A stretch of 64,000 nt of DNA. It comes from Paracoccus spongiarum (GTDB lineage: Bacteria > Pseudomonadota > Alphaproteobacteria > Rhodobacterales > Rhodobacteraceae). A program made the translations under genes and the position numbers. Location: NCBI RefSeq assembly GCF_030732095.1, contig NZ_JAVAMQ010000005.1, forward strand, positions 62,001 through 126,000, in the 5' to 3' direction. This document shows, piece by piece, positions 48,354 through 57,322 of the stretch; the first letter of the stretch is position 1; every line of letters starts with the position of its first letter. The notes below the pieces were generated by a model. The model was given only the letters and a program-made list of their open reading frames with translations, made no database searches and was not told the DNA's origin.

Positions 48354-48366
48354 TGGCCGGTTCCTT

Positions 48367-48726
48367 TCAGGCGGCGTTGCGGGCGGTGGCGGGGCGGGCG
48401 ACCACCTCGGCTGCGACATGGACGCGGCCGGCCTCGACCCGCACCGGATGGGTGCGCACCGCGCCCTCGTCGGCGCCCTGCGCCAGTCCGGTGTTCAGGT
48501 CGAACACCCAGTTGTGCAGCGGGCAGGTGATGGTGTGGCCGGCGACGATGCCTTCGGACAGCGGCCCGCCCTTGTGCGGGCAGCGGTCGTCCAGCGCGAA
48601 CACCCGGTCGTCATGGGTGCGAAACAGCGCCACGCAGCCCTCGGCGGTACGGATCAGCCGCGCGCCCTGCGGCGGGATGTCGTCCAGCGCGGCGATGTCG
48701 AGCCATTCGGTCGTCTCGGCGGTCAT
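48367..48726 (-). CDS. nirD: Nitrite reductase small subunit NirD
   Basis: 119 residues, Rieske-type fold with cluster ligands C49/H51 (CPHKGG) and C68/H71 (CPLHNW). In many NirD proteins these ligands are missing; here they are complete, so a 2Fe-2S cluster is likely. Partner of NirB; starts four bases inside the nirB stop (ATGA overlap). Confidence 0.95.
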   Translation of the reverse strand: MTAETTEWLDIAALDDIPPQGARLIRTAEGCVALFRTHDDRVFALDDRCPHKGGPLSEGIVAGHTITCPLHNWVFDLNTGLAQGADEGAVRTHPVRVEAGRVHVAAEVVARPATARNAA

Positions 48727-51149
48727 TCGGCAGCCTCCAGTCGCAGGTCGATGAGCGGTGCGAATTCGTCGCGCGCGCCGGGTTTGGCATGTTCGGCCCA
48801 GGGATCCTTGCGATAGACCGACTGGCTGATCTCGAAGCGTTCCACCAGCGCGGCCCGCTGTTCCAGGTCGTCAACGACCTGCGCCTTGACCCAGTCGAGG
48901 CCAACCCGCGCGGTCCATTTCCACGCCCGGTCCAGATAGCGGGCATTTTCGCGGTACAGCTGGACAAAGGCGGTGATGACCGCGACGGCCTCGTCCTCGG
49001 TGGGGACCGAGACCAGCAATTCGGTCTCCTTGACCTCCATCCCCGCCGCGCCCGAGACGCTGACCTGATAGCCGCTGTCGACGCAGACCACGCCGACATC
49101 CTTGCAGGTCGCCTCGGCGCAGTTGCGCGGGCAGCCCGAGACGCCCAGCTTGACCTTGTGCGGCGTCCAGGACCCCCACAGCAGCTTTTCCAGCCGGATC
49201 CCGAGGCCGGTCGAATCCTGCGTGCCAAAGCGGCAGAACTCGCTGCCCACGCAGGTCTTCACGGTGCGCAGGCCCTTGGAATAGGCATGGCCGCTGACCA
49301 TGCCGGCGTCGTTCAGGTCCGCCCACATGGCGGGCAGGTCCTCCTTGCGCACGCCCAGCAGGTCGATGCGCTGGCCGCCCGTCACCTTGACCATCGGCAC
49401 GTTGTACTTGTCGGCGGCATCGGCGATGGCGCGCAGTTCCGCCGGCGTGGTGACGCCGCCCCACATCCGCGGCACCACCGAATAGGTGCCGTCCTTCTGG
49501 ATGTTGGCGTGGTTGCGTTCGTTGACAAAGCGCGACTGGCGGTCGTCTCGATAGTCCAGCGGCCAGTCGGCCAGCAGGTAATAGTTCAGCGCGGGTCGGC
49601 ATTTCGCGCAGCCATCGGGCGTGCTCCAGCCGCATTCCTGCATCACGGCGGGCATGGATTTCAGCCCCTTGGCCTTGATCAGCCGGCGCACGTCCTCATG
49701 CGCCAGATCGGTGCAGCCGCAGATGCAGTCGGCGGTCTGGACCTCGCCGCCCAGGGTCAGCGCCATCACCTGGCTGACCAGCCCGGTGCAGGTGCCGCAG
49801 GAGGCGCTGGCCTTGGTCGTCGCGCGCAGCTTGTCCAGCGTGTCGGCACCCGCCAGAACGGCATCCATGATCGCGCCCTTGCAGACGCCGTTGCAGCCGC
49901 AGATTTCTGCGTCAGGCGGCAATGCTGCAACGGCCGCCATAGGGTCCACGCTGCCCCCGCCCTGGAAGGCCGGGCCGAAGATCAGCGTGTCGCGCATCTC
50001 GCTGATGTCGGTGCCGTCCTTGATGAGCCCGAAGAACCAGTTGCCATCGGCGGTGTCGCCATACATGACCGCGCCCACCAGCCGGTCGGCCTCGATCACC
50101 AGCCGCTTGTAGATGCCGCGTCCCGGATCGCGGAACACGATGTCCTCGCGGCCCGGCCCGTCGGCGAAGTCGCCGGCGCTGAACAGGTCGCAGCCGGTGA
50201 CCTTCAGCTTGGTCGCGGTCTGCACCGGGCGGAAATCGGCGGGCTGGCCCATCAGCGCCGCGGCCAGCACCCTGGCCTGGTCGTAAAGCGGCGCGACAAG
50301 GCCGAACAACTGCTTGTCATGTTCCACGCATTCGCCGATCGCGTAGATCGACGGATCGCTGGTCTGCAACTGGTCGTTGACGGTGATGCCGCGCTCGACC
50401 TCGATGCCGGCGTCATTGGCCAGCCGGGTCTCGGGGCGGATGCCCACGGCCATCACCACGAGGTCGGCGCCATAGACGGTGCCATCCTCCAGCAGCACGG
50501 CCTCGGCCCGGTCCTCGCCCAGGATCGCCTTGGTGGCACCCTTGCAATGGACGGTGATGCCCCGCGCCTCCAGCGCCTTTTGCAGCAGATAGCCGGCCGA
50601 GGGGTCCAGCTGGCGTTCCATCAGATGGCCCATGATGTGGATGACCACCACCTCCATGCCGCGCATCTGCAAGCCGGCGGCGGCTTCGAGTCCCAAGAGC
50701 CCGCCACCGATCACCACCGCCTTCGCGCCGGGCCTGGCCGCCGCGATCATGGTGTTGGTGTCGTCGAGGTCGCGATAGGCGATGACGCCGGGCAGGTCGC
50801 GGCCGACGACCGGGATCATGAAGGGCGCGCTGCCGGTGGCGATCACCAGCCGGTCATAGGGCACCTCGCCGTTCTGGCCCGTCACCACCTTGCGGGCGCG
50901 GTCGATGCCCACGACATGCTCGCCAAAGCGGGTGGCGATGCCGCGTTCGGCATACCACTGGTCGTCGTGGGTGACGATCTCTTCATAGGTCTTGTCGCCC
51001 GACAGCACCGGCGACAGCATGATGCGGTTGTAGTTGCCGCGCGGCTCGGCATTGAACAGGGTGATCTGGTAGGGCGCGGCGGCGTCGGTCAGATGTTCCA
51101 GCATCCGGCCCGAGGCCATGCCCGCGCCGATGACGACAAGCTTTTCCAT
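48723..51149 (-). CDS. nirB: NADH-dependent nitrite reductase large subunit NirB
   Basis: Reduces nitrite to ammonium with NADH, in the cytoplasm. 808 residues: FAD/NAD(P)-dependent oxidoreductase (about 1-390; 'VVIGAGMASGRMLEHL'), two BFD-type 2Fe-2S elements (about 415-530), and a sulfite/nitrite-reductase domain with the siroheme/4Fe-4S cysteines C633, C639 (CVGSEFC) and C673, C677 (GCPRNC). Start at 51149 overlaps the nrtC/D stop by one base (TGATG); a TTG codon immediately before it is ignored. Confidence 0.96.
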   Translation of the reverse strand: MEKLVVIGAGMASGRMLEHLTDAAAPYQITLFNAEPRGNYNRIMLSPVLSGDKTYEEIVTHDDQWYAERGIATRFGEHVVGIDRARKVVTGQNGEVPYDRLVIATGSAPFMIPVVGRDLPGVIAYRDLDDTNTMIAAARPGAKAVVIGGGLLGLEAAAGLQMRGMEVVVIHIMGHLMERQLDPSAGYLLQKALEARGITVHCKGATKAILGEDRAEAVLLEDGTVYGADLVVMAVGIRPETRLANDAGIEVERGITVNDQLQTSDPSIYAIGECVEHDKQLFGLVAPLYDQARVLAAALMGQPADFRPVQTATKLKVTGCDLFSAGDFADGPGREDIVFRDPGRGIYKRLVIEADRLVGAVMYGDTADGNWFFGLIKDGTDISEMRDTLIFGPAFQGGGSVDPMAAVAALPPDAEICGCNGVCKGAIMDAVLAGADTLDKLRATTKASASCGTCTGLVSQVMALTLGGEVQTADCICGCTDLAHEDVRRLIKAKGLKSMPAVMQECGWSTPDGCAKCRPALNYYLLADWPLDYRDDRQSRFVNERNHANIQKDGTYSVVPRMWGGVTTPAELRAIADAADKYNVPMVKVTGGQRIDLLGVRKEDLPAMWADLNDAGMVSGHAYSKGLRTVKTCVGSEFCRFGTQDSTGLGIRLEKLLWGSWTPHKVKLGVSGCPRNCAEATCKDVGVVCVDSGYQVSVSGAAGMEVKETELLVSVPTEDEAVAVITAFVQLYRENARYLDRAWKWTARVGLDWVKAQVVDDLEQRAALVERFEISQSVYRKDPWAEHAKPGARDEFAPLIDLRLEAAE

Positions 51150-52792
51150 CAAGCGGCATCCTTCTTGTGGCCATGTTCGTATTCTTCCAGGAAACCGATG
51201 ATTTCCTCGCGATAGGCGTAGTAGTCGGGATGGGCCAGCAGTGCCTTGCGACTGCGCGGGCGCGGCAGTTTGACCTCGGTGATCCTGCCGATGGTGGCCT
51301 GCGGGCCGTTGGTCATCATCACCACCCGGTCGGCCATCAGGATCGCCTCGTCGACATCATGGGTGACGCAGACGGCGGTGACCTTGGTGCGGTCCCAGAC
51401 CTCCATCAGCACCTCCTGCAACTCCCAGCGGGTGAGGCTGTCCAGCATCCCGAACGGCTCGTCCAGCAGCAGCAGCTTGGGCGACAGCGCGAAGGCGCGG
51501 GCGATGCCGACGCGCTGGCGCATCCCGTTCGACATTTCCGAGGCCTGCCGGTGCATCGCGTCGCCCAGGCCGACCCGTTCAAGATAGTATTCGACCACCT
51601 CCTGCCGTTCGGCGCGGCTGGCGGCGGGATAGACCCGGTCGACGCCGATGGCGACATTCTCGCGCGCGGTCAGCCAGGGAAACAGGCTGGGCGACTGGAA
51701 CACCACGGCGCGTTCGGGATCGGCGCCCTGGACATGGCTGCCATCCAGCACGATGGCGCCCTTGCTGATCGGGTTCAGCCCGGCGGCCATGGTCAGCACG
51801 GTGGACTTGCCGCAACCCGAATGGCCGATCAGCGACACGAACTCGCCCTTCTTCAGGGTCAGGTTCACATCCTCGACCACGGTCAGCGGGCCTTTCGGGG
51901 TGGGATAGATCTTGTGCAGCTGCGAGAATTGCAGATAGCGCTCGTCATTGCGGGCGGCGGCCGCGCGGGCATAGGCGCGCGGCATGGCGTGCAGCGGCGT
52001 CACGGCGGGCAGGCTGCGGCGCTGTTCGGCGCTGGCCTGCGCGCCGGCAGCGATCAGGTGGCCGGTGACGCGGGCGCGCAGGTCCTTGAAGGCGGGATCG
52101 TGGTTCATCTCGGTGCGGTCGCGTGGACGCGGCAGGGCGACGCGGAACTCGGCGCCGATGCTGCCATCGGGATCGAGGCACAGGATCCGGTCGGCCAGCA
52201 CGATCGCCTCGTCCACATCGTTGGTGATCAGCACCACGGTCTTGCGGTCGGCCTGCCAGATCGCCTCGATCTCGTCGGCCAGATTGGCACGGGTCAGCGC
52301 GTCCAGCGCCGACAACGGCTCGTCCAGCAGCAGGATTTCGGGGTCCATCGCCAGGGCGCGGGCGATGCCGACCCGCTGGCGCATCCCGCCCGACAATTCC
52401 GCCGGGCGGCGCGTGGCGGCGTGGGACAGCCCGACCATGGCGATGTATTTTGCCACCCGCGCCCGGACCTCGGCCCCAGGCAGCTTCGGCATGGCCGAGC
52501 GGACGGCCAGCGCGATGTTGCCGGCGACGGTCAGCCAGGGCATCAGCGAATAGGACTGGAACACCACGCCGCGTTCCGGCCCCGGCCCGGTGACGGGCTT
52601 GCCGCGAAAGCGGACCTCGCCGGCGCTGGGCATCTGAAGCCCCGCCATCAGGCTGATCAGCGTCGTCTTGCCGGTGCCCGAGAAGCCGAGGATGGCGACG
52701 AATTCGCCCTCTTCCACCGCAAGGTCGATGCCCTTAAGGATGGTCTGGCTGCCGAAATCCTTGCGGACGTGGTTCAGGTGCAGGATCGCCAT
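51149..52792 (-). CDS. Nitrate ABC transporter, two fused ATPase domains (NrtC/NrtD-like)
   Basis: 547 residues with two ABC domains in one chain. Domain 1 (about 1-245): Walker A GFSGTGKT at 36-43, signature LSGGMRQR, Walker B LLLDEPLSALD. Linker about 245-285 is basic and Ala-rich. Domain 2 (about 290-530): Walker A GHSGCGKS at 323-330, degenerate signature MSNGMRQR typical of NrtC-type proteins. In cyanobacteria NrtC and NrtD are separate; here they are one protein, so the complex would be NrtA, NrtB dimer and one ATPase chain. Follows nrtB by four bases. Confidence 0.88.
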   Translation of the reverse strand: MAILHLNHVRKDFGSQTILKGIDLAVEEGEFVAILGFSGTGKTTLISLMAGLQMPSAGEVRFRGKPVTGPGPERGVVFQSYSLMPWLTVAGNIALAVRSAMPKLPGAEVRARVAKYIAMVGLSHAATRRPAELSGGMRQRVGIARALAMDPEILLLDEPLSALDALTRANLADEIEAIWQADRKTVVLITNDVDEAIVLADRILCLDPDGSIGAEFRVALPRPRDRTEMNHDPAFKDLRARVTGHLIAAGAQASAEQRRSLPAVTPLHAMPRAYARAAAARNDERYLQFSQLHKIYPTPKGPLTVVEDVNLTLKKGEFVSLIGHSGCGKSTVLTMAAGLNPISKGAIVLDGSHVQGADPERAVVFQSPSLFPWLTARENVAIGVDRVYPAASRAERQEVVEYYLERVGLGDAMHRQASEMSNGMRQRVGIARAFALSPKLLLLDEPFGMLDSLTRWELQEVLMEVWDRTKVTAVCVTHDVDEAILMADRVVMMTNGPQATIGRITEVKLPRPRSRKALLAHPDYYAYREEIIGFLEEYEHGHKKDAA

Positions 52793-52796
52793 TGGC

Positions 52797-53867
52797 TTAC
52801 CTCTTGTCCGAGAAGGTGATCAGCGACTGGATCGCGAACATCATCCGGTCCAGAAGGAAGCCGATGATGCCGATGGTCAGCACCGCGACCATGATCCGGG
52901 CAAGGCTGTCGGACGACCCGTTCTGGAACTCGTCCCAGACGAATTTGCCAAGGCCGGGGTTCTGGGCAAGCATCTCGGCCGCGATCAGCACCATCCAGCC
53001 CACGCCAAGCGACAGCCGGAGGCCGGTGAAGATCAGCGGCAGCGCCGAGGGCAGCACCAGCCGCGTGACCCGCGCCCAGGGGCTGAGCTTCAGCACCCGC
53101 CCGACATTCACCAGATCGCGGTCGATCGAGGCGACCCCCAGCGAGGTGTTGATCAGCGTCGGCCACAGCGAACACAGGGTCACGGTGATGGCCGAGACGA
53201 TGAAGCTGCGCGGCAGCCCGCCCTCGCCCGTGGCCAGCGCCGAGACGACCATCGTCACGATCGGAAGCCAGGCCAGCGGGCTGACCGGCTTGAAGATCTG
53301 CACCAGCGGGTTGATCGCGGCGTTGACGGTGGGCGACAGCCCCGCGGCGATGCCCAGCGGCACGGCGATCACGGTGCCGATCAGGAAGCCCGCGAAGACC
53401 GTCTGGATCGAGGTCCAGATCTGCATGTAGAAGGTCGGCCGGCCCGTATAGTCGCGGTTCTGCACCTTGTCGGGCTGGCCATCCGCGATCAGCCGTGCGT
53501 TGCGTTCGTCCTGCCGGACGTAGAATTCGTCGCGCTTCTCGCCTTCGCGGACGGCATCCTGATGCAGCGCGACCGCCTGGGACCAGACCTGCGCCGGGCC
53601 TGGCACCGACCCCAGCGATGTCTGGACCTGTGGCGCCAGCATGGCCCACAGCCCCAGAAAGGCCAGGATCGCCAGCACCGGCGCGAACAGGGTCTGCCAC
53701 AGCACCTTCAGCTGCCCGCGCGGATCGTCGCCGGCGGCGGCGCGCAGCAGCGGCGCCATGAACGGCAGGCCCAGCACGCGGAACCAGCCCTCGGCGCGGG
53801 TGATCCGCATGAGACGCCGGGCCTTGCGATCCGGGGCGGAAAGCTGGGTAGGGTCGATGGCTGCCAT
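52797..53867 (-). CDS. nrtB: Nitrate ABC transporter permease NrtB
   Basis: 356 residues: one N-terminal helix ('FAPVLAILAFLGLWAML'), a periplasmic-facing insert of about 90 residues, then the binding-protein-dependent transport domain with helices 'TVFAGFLIGTVIAVPLGIA' and the EAA-like loop around 'PLAWLPIVTMVVSALATG'. NrtA and the ATPase genes flank it. Start at 53867 with GGAGGACATC as RBS; in the same operon ten bases behind nrtA. Confidence 0.93.
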   Translation of the reverse strand: MAAIDPTQLSAPDRKARRLMRITRAEGWFRVLGLPFMAPLLRAAAGDDPRGQLKVLWQTLFAPVLAILAFLGLWAMLAPQVQTSLGSVPGPAQVWSQAVALHQDAVREGEKRDEFYVRQDERNARLIADGQPDKVQNRDYTGRPTFYMQIWTSIQTVFAGFLIGTVIAVPLGIAAGLSPTVNAAINPLVQIFKPVSPLAWLPIVTMVVSALATGEGGLPRSFIVSAITVTLCSLWPTLINTSLGVASIDRDLVNVGRVLKLSPWARVTRLVLPSALPLIFTGLRLSLGVGWMVLIAAEMLAQNPGLGKFVWDEFQNGSSDSLARIMVAVLTIGIIGFLLDRMMFAIQSLITFSDKR

Positions 53868-53877
53868 GATGTCCTCC

Positions 53878-55239
53878 TCAGCCCTGCACGCCATTGCCCG
53901 CGACGGTCTGGTCGCCCTTCAGGCCGATCGGCAGGCTGTCCAGGTAGGCGTTGGGCGAGCGGCCGTCATAGGGGATCGCGTCGATGAAGTCGGCGGTGGC
54001 GGGCTTGAAGCCGTCGCTGTCCCAGGGGAAGTCGGCCTCGACGGCCAGCCCTTCGTCCACCAGCATCCGCGCGGCTTCCAGATAGATCTCGGGCTTGTAG
54101 ACCGATTTCGCGGTATCCAGATACCAGTCGTCGGGTTTGGCCTCGGCAATCTGGCCCCAGCGGCGCATCTGGGTCAGGGTCCAGATCGCGTCGGAATAGA
54201 ACGGGTAGGTCGCGTTCTGCCGGAAGAAGATGTTGAAATCCGGCGCCGGGCGGGTGTCGCCCTTCTCGTATTCGAAGCTGCCGGTCATCGAATTGGCGAT
54301 CACCTGCGCGTCGGCGCCGACATATTCGGGGCGCGCGAGGATCTCGACCGCCTCGGCGCGGTTGGCGCCGCCATCGGCATCCAGCCACTCGGCCGCGCGG
54401 ATCAGCGCCTTGGTCAGGGCCAGCACGGTCTGCGGGTTCTGTTCGACGAATTCGGCGGTCAGGCCGAACACCTTCTCGGGGTTGTTCTTCCAGATCTGGT
54501 CGTCGGTGACGACCGGCACGCCGATGCCCTTGAACACCGCCTGCTGGTTCCACGGTTCGCCCACCGAATAGCCGTCGATGGTGCCGGCCTCCATGGTCGA
54601 GGGCATCTGCGGCGGCGGCGTGACCGAGATCAGCACATCGGCGCCGACCTGCCCCGTGGCGTCGCCATCCGCATAGAAGCCCGGATGCACGCCGCCCGCC
54701 GCCAGCCAGTAGCGCAGTTCGTAATTATGGGTCGAGACCGGGAACACCATGCCCAGGTTGAAGGGCTTGCCGGCCTCGCGATAACCCTCGATCACCGGCT
54801 GCAGCGCGCTGGCGCTGATCGGATGCCGGGGCTTGCCGTCGGGCCCGGCCGGGATGCCCGGCTTCATCGCGTCCCAGACGGCGTTGCTGACGGTGATCGC
54901 ATTGCCGTTCAGGTCCATCGAGAAGGGTGTGACGATATGCGCCTGGGTGCCGTAGCCGATGGTCGCGGCCAGCGGCTGCCCCGCCAGCATGTGCGCCCCG
55001 TCAAGCTGCCCCGAGATGACGCCGTCCAGCAGCACCTTCCAGTTGGCCTGCGGCTCCAGCGTGACATAGAGGCCCTCGTCCTCGAAGAAGTGCTTTTCAT
55101 AGGCGATGGCCAGCGGGGCCATGTCGGTCAGCTTGATGAAGCCAAGCGTCAGGTCGGGCTTCTCGACATCCAGCATGTCGGCGAGGGCCGGGCCGGTCAG
55201 GGCGGTGCTGGCGATCAGGGCGAGGGCGAGGCGGGTCAT
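53878..55239 (-). CDS. nrtA: Nitrate-binding protein NrtA
   Basis: 453 residues; Sec signal [20 protein letters not shown] and the CmpA/NrtA-type solute-binding domain ('[22 protein letters not shown]', in part; '[22 protein letters not shown]', in part; '[16 protein letters not shown]'). Captures nitrate or nitrite in the periplasm. RBS CAGGAG eight bases before the ATG. Immediately upstream is the ANTAR-type attenuator (55265-55377), so expression depends on antitermination. Confidence 0.95.
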   Translation of the reverse strand: MTRLALALIASTALTGPALADMLDVEKPDLTLGFIKLTDMAPLAIAYEKHFFEDEGLYVTLEPQANWKVLLDGVISGQLDGAHMLAGQPLAATIGYGTQAHIVTPFSMDLNGNAITVSNAVWDAMKPGIPAGPDGKPRHPISASALQPVIEGYREAGKPFNLGMVFPVSTHNYELRYWLAAGGVHPGFYADGDATGQVGADVLISVTPPPQMPSTMEAGTIDGYSVGEPWNQQAVFKGIGVPVVTDDQIWKNNPEKVFGLTAEFVEQNPQTVLALTKALIRAAEWLDADGGANRAEAVEILARPEYVGADAQVIANSMTGSFEYEKGDTRPAPDFNIFFRQNATYPFYSDAIWTLTQMRRWGQIAEAKPDDWYLDTAKSVYKPEIYLEAARMLVDEGLAVEADFPWDSDGFKPATADFIDAIPYDGRSPNAYLDSLPIGLKGDQTVAGNGVQG

Positions 55240-55264
55240 GTGCGCTCCTGTGGGCAAAATAGAA

Positions 55265-55320
55265 AAAGCCGCCGAAACACCTGCCGCAGGGAGGAGGGGG
55301 CGGCAGGGTTCGGCGGCTTT
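55265..55320 (-). terminator. Intrinsic terminator in the nrtA leader
   Basis: On the minus strand AAAGCCGCCGAA (55309-55320) pairs with TTCGGCGGCTTT (55265-55276), 12 perfect base pairs, with a 7-pair inner stem CCTGCCG/CGGCAGG, then a T-rich stretch (TTTTTCTATTTT) before the nrtA RBS. It would stop transcription before nrtA unless prevented. Functions as the off-state of the attenuator. Confidence 0.85.
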
Positions 55321-55327
55321 ACCGAGA

Positions 55328-55345
55328 TGCCCGGACGTTCGGGCA
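55328..55345 (-). ncRNA. ANTAR target hairpin P2
   Basis: Minus strand TGCCCG-AACGTC-CGGGCA: six-base stem with a hexaloop whose first base is A and fourth G, the conserved pattern for ANTAR-protein target RNA. It lies eight bases before the terminator stem. Confidence 0.7.
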
Positions 55346-55359
55346 GAGGGAGGAATTCG

Positions 55360-55377
55360 CGAAGCCTCGTTGCTTCG
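55360..55377 (-). ncRNA. ANTAR target hairpin P1
   Basis: Minus strand CGAAGC-AACGAG-GCTTCG: six-base stem, hexaloop with A at 1 and G at 4. Together with P2 it is the tandem target of NasT-type antiterminators; binding of NasT would favour P1/P2 over the terminator. Confidence 0.7.
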
Positions 55378-55465
55378 TCCCCTTCAGGTTGCGCGATGAT
55401 TCGCCGCCTGTCACGGCCTTGCCGCGTCGCCCATGCCGCAATGCAGCAATCTGCTGAAACTTTGA

Positions 55466-56623
55466 TCAGCCGCCGGGCAAAAGATCAAAAATCCGGCCGT
55501 CGAAGAACTGGTTCCGGCCCAGCAGCACGGTGCCGCGGTTGGCACCGGCCAGAATCGGCTGCGGGCACGCGCCCTCGACCTTGGCCGAGGCGGCGGGCAG
55601 CACCGCGACATCGCCCAGATGCTGGCGATAGAGGTCGGGACGCCAGACCGACTGGGCGATCCGCATCGCGGCATCGGCATCGAGGCGCAACCGCTGCGAC
55701 ATCTGCCGCCCGATCCAGGCCGCCTGCGAGCGCCAGGGAAAATTCGCCGCGCCGTCGTGGAAGGCGATGAAACCGGGGCTGTCCACGCCATCGCCCGTTG
55801 CCGACAGCAGCAGCCGCGACGACAGGGCGCGTTCGATGACCTCGGGCTCGATCGCCAGCGCATCGTCGCGGGCCAGCATCTCGGATGCGGTGGCGCGCGA
55901 TTCGGGCTGATCCAGCCAGCGGCAAGCCCGCCACACCGCCCGCATCAGCGCGCCGCCGCGGTCGGGATTGGCCTCGAACCAGCCGCGCCGTGTGGCCAGC
56001 ACCTTTTCGGGCGCCGCCGTCCAGATCGCGGTGCCGGGCAGCAGCAGTTCGGCCAGCCGCTGCGACACCGCCGAGGACCCCCAGGGTTCGCCGACGCAGA
56101 AGGCCTCGATCTCTCCGGCCAGCAGCGCCTCGGCGATCTGAGGCGGTGGCACGGTGACGGTGGACAGGCCGGGCATGTCGCCCAGCCACAGATGCAGCAG
56201 CTCGGCATGCATCGAAAAGGGAAAGGGCACGCCGAAGCGCAGGCCCGCGGGCCGGGCCCGCAACAGCGCGTCGCGCGCGGCCAGCGCATCGCGGAAATCG
56301 ATGCGCAGGCCCGCCCCGCGCAGGTCGTCGGCCAGCGCCGGACTGACCCCAATCACCTGCCCGCCCAGAGACAGCACCAGCGCGGTCTCGAAATCGACGG
56401 CGGCGCCGCCAAGCCCCAGCCGGCCCGCGATGGGCACCGCCGACAGCATCTGCGCCGCATCGACCTGCCCCAGCGCCAGCATGTCGCGCAGCATCGACCA
56501 GGTGCGCGCCCGGTGCAGCCGGATCGCCAGCCGTTCCTCTTCGGCGAAGCCCATGCGGTCGGCGACGATCAGCGGCGCCGCATCCAGGAGCGGGATGAAA
56601 CTCAGATCGACCGCGCGGCTCAT
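55466..56623 (-). CDS. nasS: Nitrate/nitrite sensor NasS (NrtA-like, cytoplasmic)
   Basis: 385 residues related to NrtA but without a signal peptide, so cytoplasmic. 'FIPLLDAAPLIVADRMGF', 'LHRARTWSMLRDML', 'FCVGEPWGSSAVSQRL' and 'GRNQFFDGRIFDLLPGG' (in part) mark the NasS/NrtA family. Known role: without nitrate or nitrite it holds NasT; ligand binding releases NasT. Its start overlaps the nasT stop (ATGA). Confidence 0.92.
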   Translation of the reverse strand: MSRAVDLSFIPLLDAAPLIVADRMGFAEEERLAIRLHRARTWSMLRDMLALGQVDAAQMLSAVPIAGRLGLGGAAVDFETALVLSLGGQVIGVSPALADDLRGAGLRIDFRDALAARDALLRARPAGLRFGVPFPFSMHAELLHLWLGDMPGLSTVTVPPPQIAEALLAGEIEAFCVGEPWGSSAVSQRLAELLLPGTAIWTAAPEKVLATRRGWFEANPDRGGALMRAVWRACRWLDQPESRATASEMLARDDALAIEPEVIERALSSRLLLSATGDGVDSPGFIAFHDGAANFPWRSQAAWIGRQMSQRLRLDADAAMRIAQSVWRPDLYRQHLGDVAVLPAASAKVEGACPQPILAGANRGTVLLGRNQFFDGRIFDLLPGG

Positions 56624-57201
56624 TTCAGCATCTCCGAGGCGGTGACGATGGCTTGCGCGATCTCGGCGATGCGGCGGTTCTTTTCCATCGCGGTCTTGCG
56701 CATCAACGCATAGGCCTCGTCCTCGGGCAGGTTGCGGGCGCGCATCAGGATGCCCTTGGCCCGGTCGATCAGCTTGCGTTCCTCCAGCGCGGCGCGGGTC
56801 TGGGCCAGTTCGGTGCGCATCCGGTGCAGCATCCCGAACCGCGCCACCGCCGCGTCCAGCACGGGCCGCAACCGCGCCGGCGTCAGCCCGTCCACGACAT
56901 AGGCGGCGACCCCCGCCTCGATCACGGCACGGGTCATCTGGCTGTCCGAGCGGTCCACGAAGATCGCCACCGGCCGTTCCAGCGGGCCGGAGGCCAGCGT
57001 CAGTTCCTCAAGCTCGTCGCGCGAGGGGTTGGCCGCGTCGATCAGCACCAGATCGGGTTGCAGCGCGGCGATGCGGCGGGCAAGGCCGGGGCCGGGCTCG
57101 ATCACGCGCAGGCTGACGCTATCGCCCGCCAGGGCGTCAAGGACGGTCGCGGCGCGGTCGGGCTCGCCCTCGACCACGACGATGAACAGGGTGTCGGGCA
57201 T
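56620..57201 (-). CDS. nasT: ANTAR-domain antiterminator NasT
   Basis: 193 residues: receiver-like pseudo-REC domain (about 1-120, 'DLVLIDAANPSRDEL') and C-terminal ANTAR domain (about 130-190, 'LIDRAKGILMRARNLPEDEAYALMRKTAM' in part). ANTAR proteins bind tandem hexaloop RNA and prevent termination. The target found at 55328-55377 supports this. First gene of the nas unit; promoter candidate at 57228-57256. Confidence 0.94.
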   Translation of the reverse strand: MPDTLFIVVVEGEPDRAATVLDALAGDSVSLRVIEPGPGLARRIAALQPDLVLIDAANPSRDELEELTLASGPLERPVAIFVDRSDSQMTRAVIEAGVAAYVVDGLTPARLRPVLDAAVARFGMLHRMRTELAQTRAALEERKLIDRAKGILMRARNLPEDEAYALMRKTAMEKNRRIAEIAQAIVTASEMLK

Positions 57202-57227
57202 GGTGTCCTGCGATGGATGCCCGACGG

Positions 57228-57256
57228 CAATGCCGCGCCGCGTCGCCCGCTGTCAA
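57228..57256 (-). promoter_or_regulatory. Possible sigma-70 promoter of nasTS
   Basis: Minus strand TTGACA (57251-57256), 17-base spacer, GCATTG (57228-57233). The -35 is perfect, the -10 poor; about 27 bases before nasT. No convincing sigma-54 or NtrC site was found. Confidence 0.4.
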
Positions 57257-57322
57257 CGCAACGCGGGCGGCGGCTGGCCGCACGGACGGCAATTGCCCGA
57301 ATTGCAGGCAGCCAGGGCCGGC

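Noticed and set aside
45348-48530. A 1060-codon open frame on the + strand across nasA, nirC and nirD
   Set aside because: Antisense shadow of clear enzymes; His/Arg/Asp-rich translation without motifs.
55378-55465. Sigma-54 promoter in the nas leader
   Set aside because: No GG-N10-GC element of acceptable match was found; the leader may be transcribed from the nasT promoter or an unrecognised one.
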